From the NCBI GenBank assembly GCA_963840425.1, contig CAWIYZ010000014.1, forward strand, positions 186,001 through 250,000: a DNA stretch of 64,000 bases, written 5' to 3'. Every line of letters starts with the position of its first letter. Positions within the stretch are counted from its first letter, which is position 1. Positions 1 to 7,942 of this stretch are shown piece after piece. This DNA is from CADEFX01 sp963840425. Lineage in GTDB: Bacteria > Pseudomonadota > Alphaproteobacteria > Rhizobiales > Hyphomicrobiaceae. Both the position numbers and the translations under genes were made by a program. The notes below the pieces were generated by a model that worked only from the letters and a program-made list of their open reading frames with translations, was not told the DNA's origin and ran no database searches.

Positions 1-735
1 GGCTATGAGGGTGATGAGCAAAGTGCCTGTGAGCAACGGCACGAAACCGAAGGCGGTCTTGATATCACCCTGATCCGCCCGCAACGCCGCCTGCGGATTC
101 CACTCCGTCCCGAACAGAAACTCGGAGACCGTAGGCCGCCCTTTGAGCGCCGGATCGTAGAAGAACCTGTAGGTCTCGATGAGGACCGAGAAGATGATGC
201 CGATGGTGGTCAGAATGGCGACCGCCGCACAGACGATGAGCGTCGCCAGAACGAAGCGCTCGAAATAATTGCGCGAACGGAACGTCGGACTGATCCGGCC
301 GAGGCACAGTGCCAGCCCCAGCAGACCCAAGGCGACGCCGCCGCCGAACAGGGCCCATTCCCCGTATTTGTGCGTGTTGGCGTAGCTTTCAGCTGCCTGT
401 TTGAGGGCCTGCGACGGCTCGGCCGTCCCGTACTGGCCGTTGGCGAGATTTTGGACGTCGCGCAAGGCAGCGCCGCGGCGTAACACATCGCCCGCGACGT
501 CCGGTCCGAAGGCATCGAGTGCATTGGAGGTTGCAAGATGACTGACCAGCGGAACCGCGACGAGGAACGTCAGCAGCATCGGCAGGAGGACGCCGACCGC
601 CGTGAACAGCCCGTGGTATGTAGGCAGGGAATGCAAGCCGCCGCTGGCGACGGCCAGATTTCGGCCACGCGAACGTCCCGCGAAGAACGCGGCGAGAACC
701 AATAGCGCGAGCGCCAAAAAGTAAATACCCGCCAT
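1..735 (-). CDS. pstC: phosphate ABC transporter permease PstC (partial, 3' end beyond window)
   Basis: Inner-membrane permease of the high-affinity phosphate importer PstSCAB. The minus-strand frame is open from the ATG at 735 to the window edge, so only about the first 245 residues are visible. It starts with a hydrophobic segment (MAGIYFLALALLV), has a long periplasmic stretch typical of the extended rhizobial PstC, then further membrane segments and the motif FLFGTEWNPQ, which is common in PstC. It lies just downstream of pstS on the same strand, as expected for a pst operon. An in-frame ATG at 759 is an alternative start; 735 is preferred because an AAGGG-type site lies just upstream. 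The transmembrane permease domain itself lies beyond the edge. Confidence 0.85.
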   Translation of the reverse strand, partial: MAGIYFLALALLVLAAFFAGRSRGRNLAVASGGLHSLPTYHGLFTAVGVLLPMLLTFLVAVPLVSHLATSNALDAFGPDVAGDVLRRGAALRDVQNLANGQYGTAEPSQALKQAAESYANTHKYGEWALFGGGVALGLLGLALCLGRISPTFRSRNYFERFVLATLIVCAAVAILTTIGIIFSVLIETYRFFYDPALKGRPTVSEFLFGTEWNPQAALRADQGDIKTAFGFVPLLTGTLLITLIA

Positions 736-846
736 GACGCCCTTACCCCCGCCAGTCATCTAAGCCGGCATAGCGCACACGGGAGCGTGCCGCCGGCAAG
801 CAAGGGAGACCGGCGCAACTTGCGGCAGCCTCCCTTGCGTTGTTCT

Positions 847-1902
847 TTACTTCACGTCTGCCGCGGCGAGAACCTGCATGCCCGTGGCAGCGGTTGCAAT
901 TTTGTCAGCCTCTGCCTTCGGCAGGGCAACGAGGCCCTTGCGTGCCAGATATCCGTCCTTGGACATGGCCTTGGATGAGACGTACTCGGCCACGAACTTG
1001 TCGATGCCAGGGATCACGCCGACGTGCTGCTTCTTCACGTAGACGAAGAGCGGGCGAGCGCCCTTGTATTTGCCCGACGAGATCGTGTCGTAGGTCGGCT
1101 CGACGCCGTCGATGGTCACGCCCTTCAGCTTTGCGGTGTTCTCCTCGAGGAAGGAGAAGCCGAAGATGCCAAAGGCGTTCTTGTTGGCCTCGAGCTTCTG
1201 GACGATGACGTTGTCGTTCTCACCTGCTTCGACATAGGCGCCGTCCTTGCGGATGGACTTCCACACCTTCTCGAAGCCTTTGGCATCGGCCGTCTGCATC
1301 TCCTTCAGAGCTGCGTTAGCCTTGGCGCCGACTTCCATGAAGAGCTCATGAAACGAGTCGCGCGTGCCGGAGGTTGGCGGAGGGCCCAGAACCTCGATCT
1401 TCACGTTCGGCAGCGACTTGTCGACGTCCGACCAGTTCTTGTTGGGGTTCGCGACGAGCTTGCCGTCGGCGCCGGGAACCTGCTCGGCCAGCGCAAGAAA
1501 CACCTGCTCCATGGTGAGCTTGATGGCAGGCCCGGCCTTCGAATGGGCGATGGTCAAGCCGTCGATGCCAACCTTGAGCTCGACGATGTCCTTGACGCCG
1601 TTCTTCTGGCAGTCATCGAACTCGCCCTTCTTCATGGCGCGAGACGCGTTCGTGAGATCGGGATGCGCCTCCCCGACGCCGGCGCAGAACAACTTCATGC
1701 CGCCGCCGGTGCCGGTCAACTCCACGACAGGTGTCTTGCCGGCGCCGCTCTTGCCGAACTGCTCGGCAACCGCCGTCGTGAAGGGATACACGGTCGAAGA
1801 ACCGACGATCCTGATTTGATCACGCGCCGATGCCGCATCGGCGAACGCGAAGGCTCCTGCGACAGCCGCAGCCGTCGAGATGGCCATGAACCTCATGTTC
1901 AC
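847..1902 (-). CDS. pstS: phosphate-binding periplasmic protein PstS
   Basis: Periplasmic receptor that delivers inorganic phosphate to PstCAB. The 351-residue product has a Sec signal peptide of about 26 residues ending in ADAASA. The phosphate-binding loop GSSTVYPF follows at about 34-41, and TSGTRDSF at about 177-184 supplies further phosphate contacts. The length fits the alphaproteobacterial PstS family. It is the first gene of the visible pst operon, 111 bases before pstC. A Pho-box-like sequence about 100 bases upstream suggests PhoB control under phosphate starvation. The ATG two codons downstream (MRFMA) is an alternative start. Confidence 0.95.
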   Translation of the reverse strand: MNMRFMAISTAAAVAGAFAFADAASARDQIRIVGSSTVYPFTTAVAEQFGKSGAGKTPVVELTGTGGGMKLFCAGVGEAHPDLTNASRAMKKGEFDDCQKNGVKDIVELKVGIDGLTIAHSKAGPAIKLTMEQVFLALAEQVPGADGKLVANPNKNWSDVDKSLPNVKIEVLGPPPTSGTRDSFHELFMEVGAKANAALKEMQTADAKGFEKVWKSIRKDGAYVEAGENDNVIVQKLEANKNAFGIFGFSFLEENTAKLKGVTIDGVEPTYDTISSGKYKGARPLFVYVKKQHVGVIPGIDKFVAEYVSSKAMSKDGYLARKGLVALPKAEADKIATAATGMQVLAAADVK

Positions 1903-2283
1903 TCTAGCTCTCCCTCATTGGGTGACTGGAGGATTTCCCGCACTGGGATTTGCCTTCCGGCGCGCTTATGCGCCGGGCCCATACTTAGAGAGTCTTCATA
2001 ACAGTCATGTGACACATTAATGCGTTGTTATTTATCTGTATTTTCCGTAACTCATTAGAGCGAACAACACGCCGTGCGACACGGCTTTAACGACACCTGT
2101 GGCCACCGGCGGATTCGCACTGAAGTCGCCTCAAGAGCACGCGGCTCGGCGATCATGCCGCGTCTGGGGAAGGATCAGGCTCGGCAGTGGAGCGTCACAA
2201 CTACTTTTCGCGGCGAGTGACCAACGTTTCACCAAGATTGTGATGCACTTGAATCTCGGGAGGGGCAGTGGGAGATCCTGTCA
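1903..2283. other. intergenic region between pstS and the lipoprotein gene
   Basis: This divergent intergenic stretch holds the pstS leader and the Pho-box-like site at 1998-2015. It also presumably holds the promoter of the plus-strand lipoprotein gene. No convincing coding frame or RNA structure is seen in the rest. Confidence 0.5.
1998..2015 (-). promoter_or_regulatory. putative Pho box upstream of pstS
   Basis: Read on the minus strand the site is gTGTCAC-atga-CTGTTAT: two TGTCAC/TGTTAT half-sites with an 11-base period, close to the PhoB consensus CTGTCAT-N4-CTGTCAT. It lies about 96 bases upstream of the pstS start codon, in the expected orientation. The match is by eye. Confidence 0.6.
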
Positions 2284-2997
2284 ATGCATGCTGCTCCTTG
2301 GTGGACTACGCTGGCCAAACTCTTGCGTCCTGGCCGGACATTTTTCTTGATGCCGTTGTCTACTGCAATGCTCCTCGGCGGCTGCGTGCCCGAGCTTGAC
2401 GAGGAAGGCTACTCCATGTCGGCGGTGACGAAGGCGCGCCGCATCGAGAGCGCCTCAGCCCGGGCGCCGGCATGTGACTCTCAAACGAAGTCAGCCGCCA
2501 GCGGCCTCGAGGTCCGCATCGCTCTCGAATATGAGCGCGCGTGCTACAAGCAGGCTGAAGCGAAGGTTCGCGCGCGTCTCAACAAGCTGCAGCAGACCGT
2601 GACGAGGACACGTCGCATCGAGAGCGCCCTAGCTCTGCCGCCGGCATGTGACCCTCAATCAAACGCTGCAGCCACAGCCGGCAGTGAGCCGCAGGAGAAA
2701 GTACGCGCCTTCCATCAGCCGACCAGTTCTGGCAGGGCTCCGCTGAAAACAACGGCCCCGTCGGATCGCCAGGATGTGGCCACTGCGACAACACCCCCTG
2801 CTAATCCCGCGCATAATTCCGGCCCGTCTGCCGGCGAGCTCGAAGTCCGTATCGCGCTCGAGTACGAGCGCGCATGCTACAAGCAGGCTGAAGCGAACGT
2901 TCGAGCACGTCTCAACAAGCTGCAGCAAGTCGTGAACGACCGGCCAAACAGGAAGGTCGGCGTCCAGAGCGCCAACCTTGAATCCGCATCACCGTGA
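2284..2997 (+). CDS. putative lipoprotein with a duplicated 30-residue cassette
   Basis: Unrecognised 237-residue protein. Residues 1-34 look like a lipoprotein signal ending in the lipobox LLGGC (Cys34), so the protein is probably membrane-anchored. A 30-residue segment beginning LEVRIALEYERACYKQ occurs twice, at residues 75-104 and 186-215, with 29 of 30 residues identical. A shorter element, RRIESA followed by PACD, is also repeated at about 52-65 and 110-123. Each large copy contains one Cys and looks amphipathic and helical. The linker is rich in Pro, Thr and Ser. The start at 2284 is preceded by a GGGAG-type site; ATG 2350 would leave too short a signal peptide. It ends 6 bases before the convergent acyl-CoA synthetase. 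Function unknown. Confidence 0.7.
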   Translation: MHAAPWWTTLAKLLRPGRTFFLMPLSTAMLLGGCVPELDEEGYSMSAVTKARRIESASARAPACDSQTKSAASGLEVRIALEYERACYKQAEAKVRARLNKLQQTVTRTRRIESALALPPACDPQSNAAATAGSEPQEKVRAFHQPTSSGRAPLKTTAPSDRQDVATATTPPANPAHNSGPSAGELEVRIALEYERACYKQAEANVRARLNKLQQVVNDRPNRKVGVQSANLESASP

Positions 2998-3003
2998 CCT
3001 GCG

Positions 3004-4632
3004 TTACACGTCCTTGGCCGTGTCGCGCAGCTTGAACTTCTGAATCTTGCCCGTGCTGGTTTTGGGAATTTCGGCGAACACAACGTGCCGCGGGCACTTG
3101 TAGGCCGCGAGATTGGCGCGGCAGAAGGCAATGATCTCATCGTTGGTCGCCGTCGTTCCCGGCTTCAATTCGACAAACGCGCACGGCGTCTCACCCCATT
3201 TTTCATCAGGCTTGGCCACGACGGCGGCGTAGGCAATGGCGGGATGCTTGTAGAGCACGTCCTCCACCTCGATGGAGGAGATGTTCTCTCCGCCAGAGAT
3301 GATGATGTCCTTGGAGCGGTCTTTGAGTTGCACATAGCCGTCGGGGTGCAGCACACCCAAGTCGCCGGAATGGAACCAGCCGCCCGCGAACGCCTCCTCA
3401 GTTGCTTTGGCATTCTTGAGGTAGCCCTTCATGACGATGTTGCCGCGGAACATGACCTCGCCCAGCGCCACGCCGTCGGCGGGCACATGCTGCATCGTCT
3501 CCGGGTCCATGACCGTCAACTCGTCGAGGGCGCTATAACGCACCCCCTGACGCGCTTTCTTGGCTGCGCGCGCGCCAGGCTCCAGCGCGTCCCAATCCGC
3601 ATGCCATTCGTTCACGACGGCCGGTCCGTAGGTTTCGGTAAGGCCGTAGACGTGCGTGACGTTGAACCCAGCCTCCGCCATGGCCGCGAGCACGACCTCG
3701 GGCGGCGGAGCGGCAGCGGTCACGAATTCGACTTTGTGCGGAAGCGGCCGCTTGTCCTCCGGCGATGCGTTGAGCAGCGCCGACATTACGATCGGCGCCC
3801 CGCACAGATGCGTTACCTTGTGATCGGCGATGGCATCGAACATCGCCTTGGCGCGTACCCAGCGCAAGCAGACGTGCGTGCCCGCGACAACCGAAAGAGT
3901 CCAGGGAAAGCACCAGCCGTTGCAGTGAAACATGGGCAGCGTCCAGAGGTAGACCGGATGCCGCCCCATGCCGGCCGCGACCACGTTGGCGTAGCACATG
4001 AGATAGGCGCCGCGATGATGATACACGACCCCCTTGGGATTGCCGGTGGTGCCCGACGTGTAATTGAGGGCGACGGCGTCCCACTCGTCGACCGGCTTGT
4101 GCCAGGCAAACTCGGGATCGCCCCCAGCCAGGAACGCCTCGTACTCGATCCTGCCCAACAGCTCGCCTGTCTGCGGAAACTCCTTGTCATCGAAGTCGAT
4201 CACGATCGGCTTGACCTGCGCCAGGGCCAGCGCCTGCTTGATGACCGGCGCGAACTCGCGGTCAGTGATCAGCACCTTGGTTGCCGCATGATCGAGCTGG
4301 AAGGCGATAATGGCCGCATCCAGGCGCGTGTTCATGGAATGCAGCACGGCTCCGGTCATCGGCACGCCGTAGTGTGCCTCGAGCATGGGCGGCACGTTGG
4401 GCAGCATCACTGACACGGTATCGCCGACACCGATGCCGAGATGACTGAGCGCGGACGCAAGGCGGCGCGAGCGTGTGTAGAGCTCGCTGTACGTGCGGCG
4501 CAGGCCACCATGAATGACCGCAACGTGGTTCGGATAAACCATGGCCGCGCGTTCGAGAAATGTCAGTGGCGTCAGCGGCTGATAGTTGGCCGGCGTGCGG
4601 TCGAGATCCTGGACATAGGGGTTAGCGGCCAT
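3004..4632 (-). CDS. AMP-forming acyl-CoA synthetase (medium-chain / DmdB-like)
   Basis: ANL-superfamily ligase that activates a carboxylic acid to an acyl-adenylate and then to its CoA thioester, in the cytoplasm. The 542-residue protein has the ATP-binding loop YTSGTTGNPKG at 191-201. The core GWFHSGDLG plus DRSKDIIISGGENIS covers the hinge and A8 region. KTSTGKIQ near 524-531 carries the catalytic lysine. Length and the start (MAANPYVQDLDRTPANYQPLTP) match the group that includes medium-chain fatty acyl-CoA and methylmercaptopropionyl-CoA ligases. The substrate cannot be read from sequence. It is divergent from the prpE-like gene with 178 bases between. An AGAGGG site precedes the ATG. Confidence 0.85.
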   Translation of the reverse strand: MAANPYVQDLDRTPANYQPLTPLTFLERAAMVYPNHVAVIHGGLRRTYSELYTRSRRLASALSHLGIGVGDTVSVMLPNVPPMLEAHYGVPMTGAVLHSMNTRLDAAIIAFQLDHAATKVLITDREFAPVIKQALALAQVKPIVIDFDDKEFPQTGELLGRIEYEAFLAGGDPEFAWHKPVDEWDAVALNYTSGTTGNPKGVVYHHRGAYLMCYANVVAAGMGRHPVYLWTLPMFHCNGWCFPWTLSVVAGTHVCLRWVRAKAMFDAIADHKVTHLCGAPIVMSALLNASPEDKRPLPHKVEFVTAAAPPPEVVLAAMAEAGFNVTHVYGLTETYGPAVVNEWHADWDALEPGARAAKKARQGVRYSALDELTVMDPETMQHVPADGVALGEVMFRGNIVMKGYLKNAKATEEAFAGGWFHSGDLGVLHPDGYVQLKDRSKDIIISGGENISSIEVEDVLYKHPAIAYAAVVAKPDEKWGETPCAFVELKPGTTATNDEIIAFCRANLAAYKCPRHVVFAEIPKTSTGKIQKFKLRDTAKDV

Positions 4633-4810
4633 GTCGACCCTCTGGGCTGTGTGCGGCGCAACCTATCGGAAGCTCTAGTGTGCTTCAACGCGGTGAGCGA
4701 AACCGGGCATACGATCTTGCCTATTGCCCCCTGCGCAGGAACAATGTTGACACCTAGCCGAAGCTGTCGGCGAGCGCTGTCTGGCATGCGCCGAGGAGGA
4801 GCCGCGCCCC

Positions 4811-6733
4811 ATGAGCCGTTACCACGAGGTGTATGCCGCCTGGAAAAAGGACCCGGAGACGTTCTGGGCAGAGGCCGCGCGCGAGATCGATTGGACCAAT
4901 CTGTGGGACAAGGTTTTTGACCCATACGCCGGCGAGTACGGCCGCTGGTTCGTGGGCGCTGAATGCAATACAGCCTACAACTGCCTGGACCGTCACGTGC
5001 TGCGCGGACGGGGGCGGCAGAAGGCGTTGATCTACGATAGCCCGGTTACCAAACAGACCAAGGCGTTCACCTACGCCGAGCTGCGCGATGAAGTCGCTGT
5101 TTTCGGCGCCGTTCTGCAAGACCTGGGGGTCAAGAAGGGCGACCGCGTCATCCTCTACATGCCGATGACGCCAGAGGCGGTCATCTCGATGCTGGCCTGT
5201 GCGCGCATCGGCGCCGTGCACTCGGTTGTCTTCGGCGGCTTCGCGGCCAATGAGCTTGCCACGCGCATCAACGATTCAAAGCCAGTAGTCATTGTCTCGG
5301 CCAGCTGCGGCATCGAGGCCGCGCGCGTCATTCCCTATAAGCCGCTGCTCGACCGGGCGATCGAGCTCGCGCAGCACAAGCCGGCCTCCTGCGTCATCAA
5401 GCAAAGACCCATGGCGGAGGCGGACATGTTGGCGGGCCGCGACTACGACTGGGACGACCTCGTCGCCGATGCCAAAGCACGCGGCCGACGAGCCGGCTGC
5501 ACAACGGTTGCCGCCACCGATCCGCTCTACATCCTCTACACGTCCGGCACCACGGGCGAGCCCAAAGGCGTGGTGCGCGACAACGGCGGGCACATGGTTG
5601 CGCTCAAGTGGACGATGAAGAACCACTACGGCGTGGAGCCGGGCGAGGTGTATTGGGCGGCTTCCGATGTCGGCTGGGTCGTGGGCCACAGCTATATCGT
5701 CTATGCGCCGCTGCTGCACGGCTGCACGAGCGTATTGTACGAGGGCAAGCCGGTCGGCACACCGGATGCCGGCGCGTTCTGGCGCGTCATCGCGGAGCAC
5801 CAGGTGTCGGCCATGTTCACGGCACCGACGGCGTTTCGCGCCATCAAGAAGGAAGACCCGAAAGGCGAGCTCATCGGCAATTACGATCTGCGCGCTTTCC
5901 GCACGCTATTCCTGGCCGGCGAACGCGCCGATCCCGAAACCATCAAATGGGCGGAGAACAACCTCAAGGTGCCTGTCATCGACCACTGGTGGCAAACTGA
6001 AACGGGCTGGCCAATTGCCGGCAATCCGGTGGGGCTCGGTCAGCTGCCGGTCAAGCACGGCTCCCCGACCGTACCGATGCCTGGCTACGATCTGCAGGTC
6101 CTCGACGAGAAGGGACAGCCGGTCGCCACGGGTCAGACAGGCACGCTCGCCATCAAGCTGCCGATGCCGCCCTCCTGCCTGCCGACGCTTTGGAACAACA
6201 ACGAGCGCTTCAGGAAGAGCTATCTCTCCGAATTCAAGGGCTACTACACGACGTCCGACGCCGGCTTCGTCGACGAGGACGGCTACGTGTACGTGATGGC
6301 GCGCACCGACGACGTGATCAATGTTGCAGGTCACCGCCTGTCGACCGGTCAGATGGAGGAGGTCGTTGCCCGGCATAAAGATGTGGGCGAATGCGCAGTG
6401 ATCGGTGTCGCCGACGCGATGAAAGGTCAGATTCCAGCCGGCTTCATCGTGCTCAACAGCGGCGTCAATCGCGATCCGAACGAAATAGAACAGGAGGTCG
6501 TCAAGCTCGTGCGCGAGGAGATCGGGCCTGTCGCGGCGTTCAAGACGGTGATGACCGTCAAACGTCTGCCGAAGACGCGCTCCGGCAAGATCCTGCGCGG
6601 CACCATGCGGCAGATCGCGGATGGCGAGAGCTGGAAAATGCCGGCGACGATCGACGATCCGATCATTCTCGACGAGATTACGACGGCGTTGCAGGAACGC
6701 GGAATGGCGGACGCCAGCAAGGTCCAAGTTTAG
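4811..6733 (+). CDS. prpE: propionate--CoA ligase (PrpE-like acetyl/propionyl-CoA synthetase)
   Basis: Converts propionate (or another short-chain acid), ATP and CoA to the acyl-CoA. The 640-residue protein begins MSRYHEVYAAWKKDPETFW, which is typical of PrpE rather than Acs. It has the ATP loop YTSGTTGEPKG near residue 242, the DHWWQTETGWPI motif of acetyl/propionyl-CoA synthetases, the hinge region MARTDDVINVAGHRLSTG and the C-terminal KTRSGKILRG with the catalytic (acetylatable) lysine near 592. A GAGGAGGAG ribosome binding site precedes the ATG. It is divergent from another acyl-CoA synthetase, so both may share a regulatory region, although the prp methylcitrate genes are not nearby. Confidence 0.9.
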   Translation: MSRYHEVYAAWKKDPETFWAEAAREIDWTNLWDKVFDPYAGEYGRWFVGAECNTAYNCLDRHVLRGRGRQKALIYDSPVTKQTKAFTYAELRDEVAVFGAVLQDLGVKKGDRVILYMPMTPEAVISMLACARIGAVHSVVFGGFAANELATRINDSKPVVIVSASCGIEAARVIPYKPLLDRAIELAQHKPASCVIKQRPMAEADMLAGRDYDWDDLVADAKARGRRAGCTTVAATDPLYILYTSGTTGEPKGVVRDNGGHMVALKWTMKNHYGVEPGEVYWAASDVGWVVGHSYIVYAPLLHGCTSVLYEGKPVGTPDAGAFWRVIAEHQVSAMFTAPTAFRAIKKEDPKGELIGNYDLRAFRTLFLAGERADPETIKWAENNLKVPVIDHWWQTETGWPIAGNPVGLGQLPVKHGSPTVPMPGYDLQVLDEKGQPVATGQTGTLAIKLPMPPSCLPTLWNNNERFRKSYLSEFKGYYTTSDAGFVDEDGYVYVMARTDDVINVAGHRLSTGQMEEVVARHKDVGECAVIGVADAMKGQIPAGFIVLNSGVNRDPNEIEQEVVKLVREEIGPVAAFKTVMTVKRLPKTRSGKILRGTMRQIADGESWKMPATIDDPIILDEITTALQERGMADASKVQV

Positions 6734-6789
6734 ACCAGGCCTCGCCGCCTGCACGCAGCATCACTAGCCACGCGAGGTTCCGACCGATT

Positions 6790-6814
6790 GGAACCGTCGC
6801 AGGTAAATGACGTT
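6790..6814 (+). promoter_or_regulatory. EcfG (general stress sigma) promoter upstream of the 25-aa peptide
   Basis: GGAAC at 6790-6794, 16 bases, then CGTT at 6811-6814 exactly matches the alphaproteobacterial EcfG consensus GGAAC-N16/17-CGTT. The small ORF starts 36 bases after the -10 element. Confidence 0.7.
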
Positions 6815-6849
6815 TCCCAGCACATGCAATCACGCTGGGAGTTACTGTC

Positions 6850-6927
6850 ATGCGTCCCGTACTGCTCTGGGTTCTCGGCATTCCGATCCCCATTATCGTT
6901 CTGCTTTACCTCTTCAACGTGCTCTGA
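6850..6927 (+). CDS. 25-residue membrane peptide under an EcfG-type promoter
   Basis: The reading frame encodes a 25-residue peptide that starts MRPVLLWVLGIPIP, continues IIVLLYLFNVL and then stops. It is almost entirely one hydrophobic segment broken by an Ile-Pro-Ile-Pro motif, so it should sit in the membrane as a single-span or hairpin peptide. A GGGAG ribosome binding site lies 8 bases before the ATG, and a consensus EcfG promoter lies 36 bases upstream. Position next to nepR-ecfG supports a general-stress role. No function is proposed beyond that. It is too short for most gene callers. Confidence 0.65.
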   Translation: MRPVLLWVLGIPIPIIVLLYLFNVL

Positions 6928-6974
6928 GGCGGATGTTGTGACCACGGCGCAGCAGCGGCTGTGCCGCGCTTATG

Positions 6975-6999
6975 GAACCTGGCCGGGTGCAGCACGTTT
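6975..6999 (+). promoter_or_regulatory. EcfG promoter upstream of nepR-ecfG
   Basis: GGAAC at 6975-6979, a 16-base spacer and CGTT at 6996-6999, 107 bases upstream of nepR. It matches the EcfG consensus and would make the anti-sigma/sigma pair autoregulated, as reported in other Alphaproteobacteria. Confidence 0.7.
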
Positions 7000-7105
7000 T
7001 CCTTTCGAGCCCGCAGCGCAGCTACGGAAATCAATGCAGGACCATCACCAGCCGGCCGCCTCGCCACGAGGCTGAACGGCGTTTGAACCAGGCTCAAGAA
7101 AGCAA

Positions 7106-7297
7106 ATGACCGGAGAGCACTCATCAAACGAGGGGCCGCACCCCAATGTCGCCTCCGCGCCCAGGCTGTCGAGCGAGGTGCGTATCCTGCTCGGCCAACG
7201 TCTGCGCGCTGTCTATGCCAGCCTGGTTCGCGAACCGGTTCCGGAGCGCTTTCTCGAGCTCCTGGAAAGGCTGGAAGCCACGGAGAAAATCTCTTGA
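7106..7297 (+). CDS. nepR: NepR anti-sigma factor of the general stress response
   Basis: Small cytoplasmic protein that sequesters sigma EcfG until phosphorylated PhyR binds it. It has 63 residues with a disordered N-terminus, then the NepR core: LGQRLRAVYASLV (helix 1) and EPVPERFLELLERLE (helix 2), which are the two sigma-contacting helices. It overlaps the ecfG start by four bases (TTGA), so translation is probably coupled. It is preceded by an EcfG-type promoter at 6975-6999. Family assignment rests on the two-helix signature and on context. Confidence 0.9.
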   Translation: MTGEHSSNEGPHPNVASAPRLSSEVRILLGQRLRAVYASLVREPVPERFLELLERLEATEKIS

Positions 7298-7848
7298 GCG
7301 TGTCCAAGCACGACAGTTTGTGTGAACCGCTGATCAAGGCGGTCCCCAACCTTCGCGCGTTTGCGATCTCGCTATGCGGGGATGTGGACCGGGCCGACGA
7401 TCTCGTACAGGAAACGCTGGTCAAGGCGTGGAATAGCTTGGCCAGCTTCGAGCAGGGGACCAACCTCAAAGCGTGGTTGTTCACCATCTTGCGCAACACC
7501 TACTTTTCGGAGTGCCGCAAGCTGCGACGCGAGGTGAAGGACCCGGACGGCGAGTTGGCCGCCAAACTGTCGGTGAGCCCAGAACAGCACGGCCACATGG
7601 ACATGGTAGACTTCAATGTGGCGCTGGCCAAACTCTCGGACGATCAGCGCGAGGCGCTCATTCTTGTGGGCGCGGAAGGTTTTTCCTACGAGGAGGTCGC
7701 CCACATCTGCGGTTGTGCGGTCGGGACGGTCAAAAGCCGGGTCAACCGCGCACGCGTGCGCTTGGCTGAGCTTCTGCAGGTCGAGGGACCGACTGAATTG
7801 CAGCCTGAGAGAGCGCGCGAGCCCGCAACGGCGGGGACGACCCGATAG
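7294..7848 (+). CDS. ecfG: ECF sigma factor EcfG (general stress sigma)
   Basis: Extracytoplasmic-function sigma factor that directs RNA polymerase to GGAAC-N16/17-CGTT promoters during general stress. The 184-residue protein has region 2 at about 15-80 (DVDRADDLVQETLVKAW and LKAWLFTILRN) and region 4 at about 105-160 (LSDDQREALILVGAEGFSY followed by the helix-turn-helix VAHICGCAVGTVKSRVNRAR). The start used is TTG at 7294, overlapping the nepR stop; a GTG two codons on is an alternative. Matching promoters are visible upstream of nepR, phyR, UPF0391, a 25-residue peptide and a candidate sRNA, all in this window. Confidence 0.93.
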   Translation: MSVSKHDSLCEPLIKAVPNLRAFAISLCGDVDRADDLVQETLVKAWNSLASFEQGTNLKAWLFTILRNTYFSECRKLRREVKDPDGELAAKLSVSPEQHGHMDMVDFNVALAKLSDDQREALILVGAEGFSYEEVAHICGCAVGTVKSRVNRARVRLAELLQVEGPTELQPERAREPATAGTTR

Positions 7849-7868
7849 TCCCGCATCCGTGGTGTGAT

Positions 7869-7893
7869 GGAACATTTCCGCGGCACGCGGGTT
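7869..7893 (+). promoter_or_regulatory. EcfG-type promoter upstream of phyR
   Basis: GGAAC at 7869-7873, then GGTT ending at 7893 after 16 bases (17 to GTT). It is one base off the CGTT consensus and about 50 bases upstream of the phyR start codon. Confidence 0.6.
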
Positions 7894-7942
7894 AGGTGCG
7901 TGTTAAAGGCCGATTTACGCGAAGTCTGGAGGGACACACGGG

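Noticed and set aside
3085..4413. 442-codon plus-strand frame opposite the acyl-CoA synthetase
   Set aside because: It is the antisense shadow of a clear AMP-ligase gene in GC-rich DNA, with no domain and odd composition.
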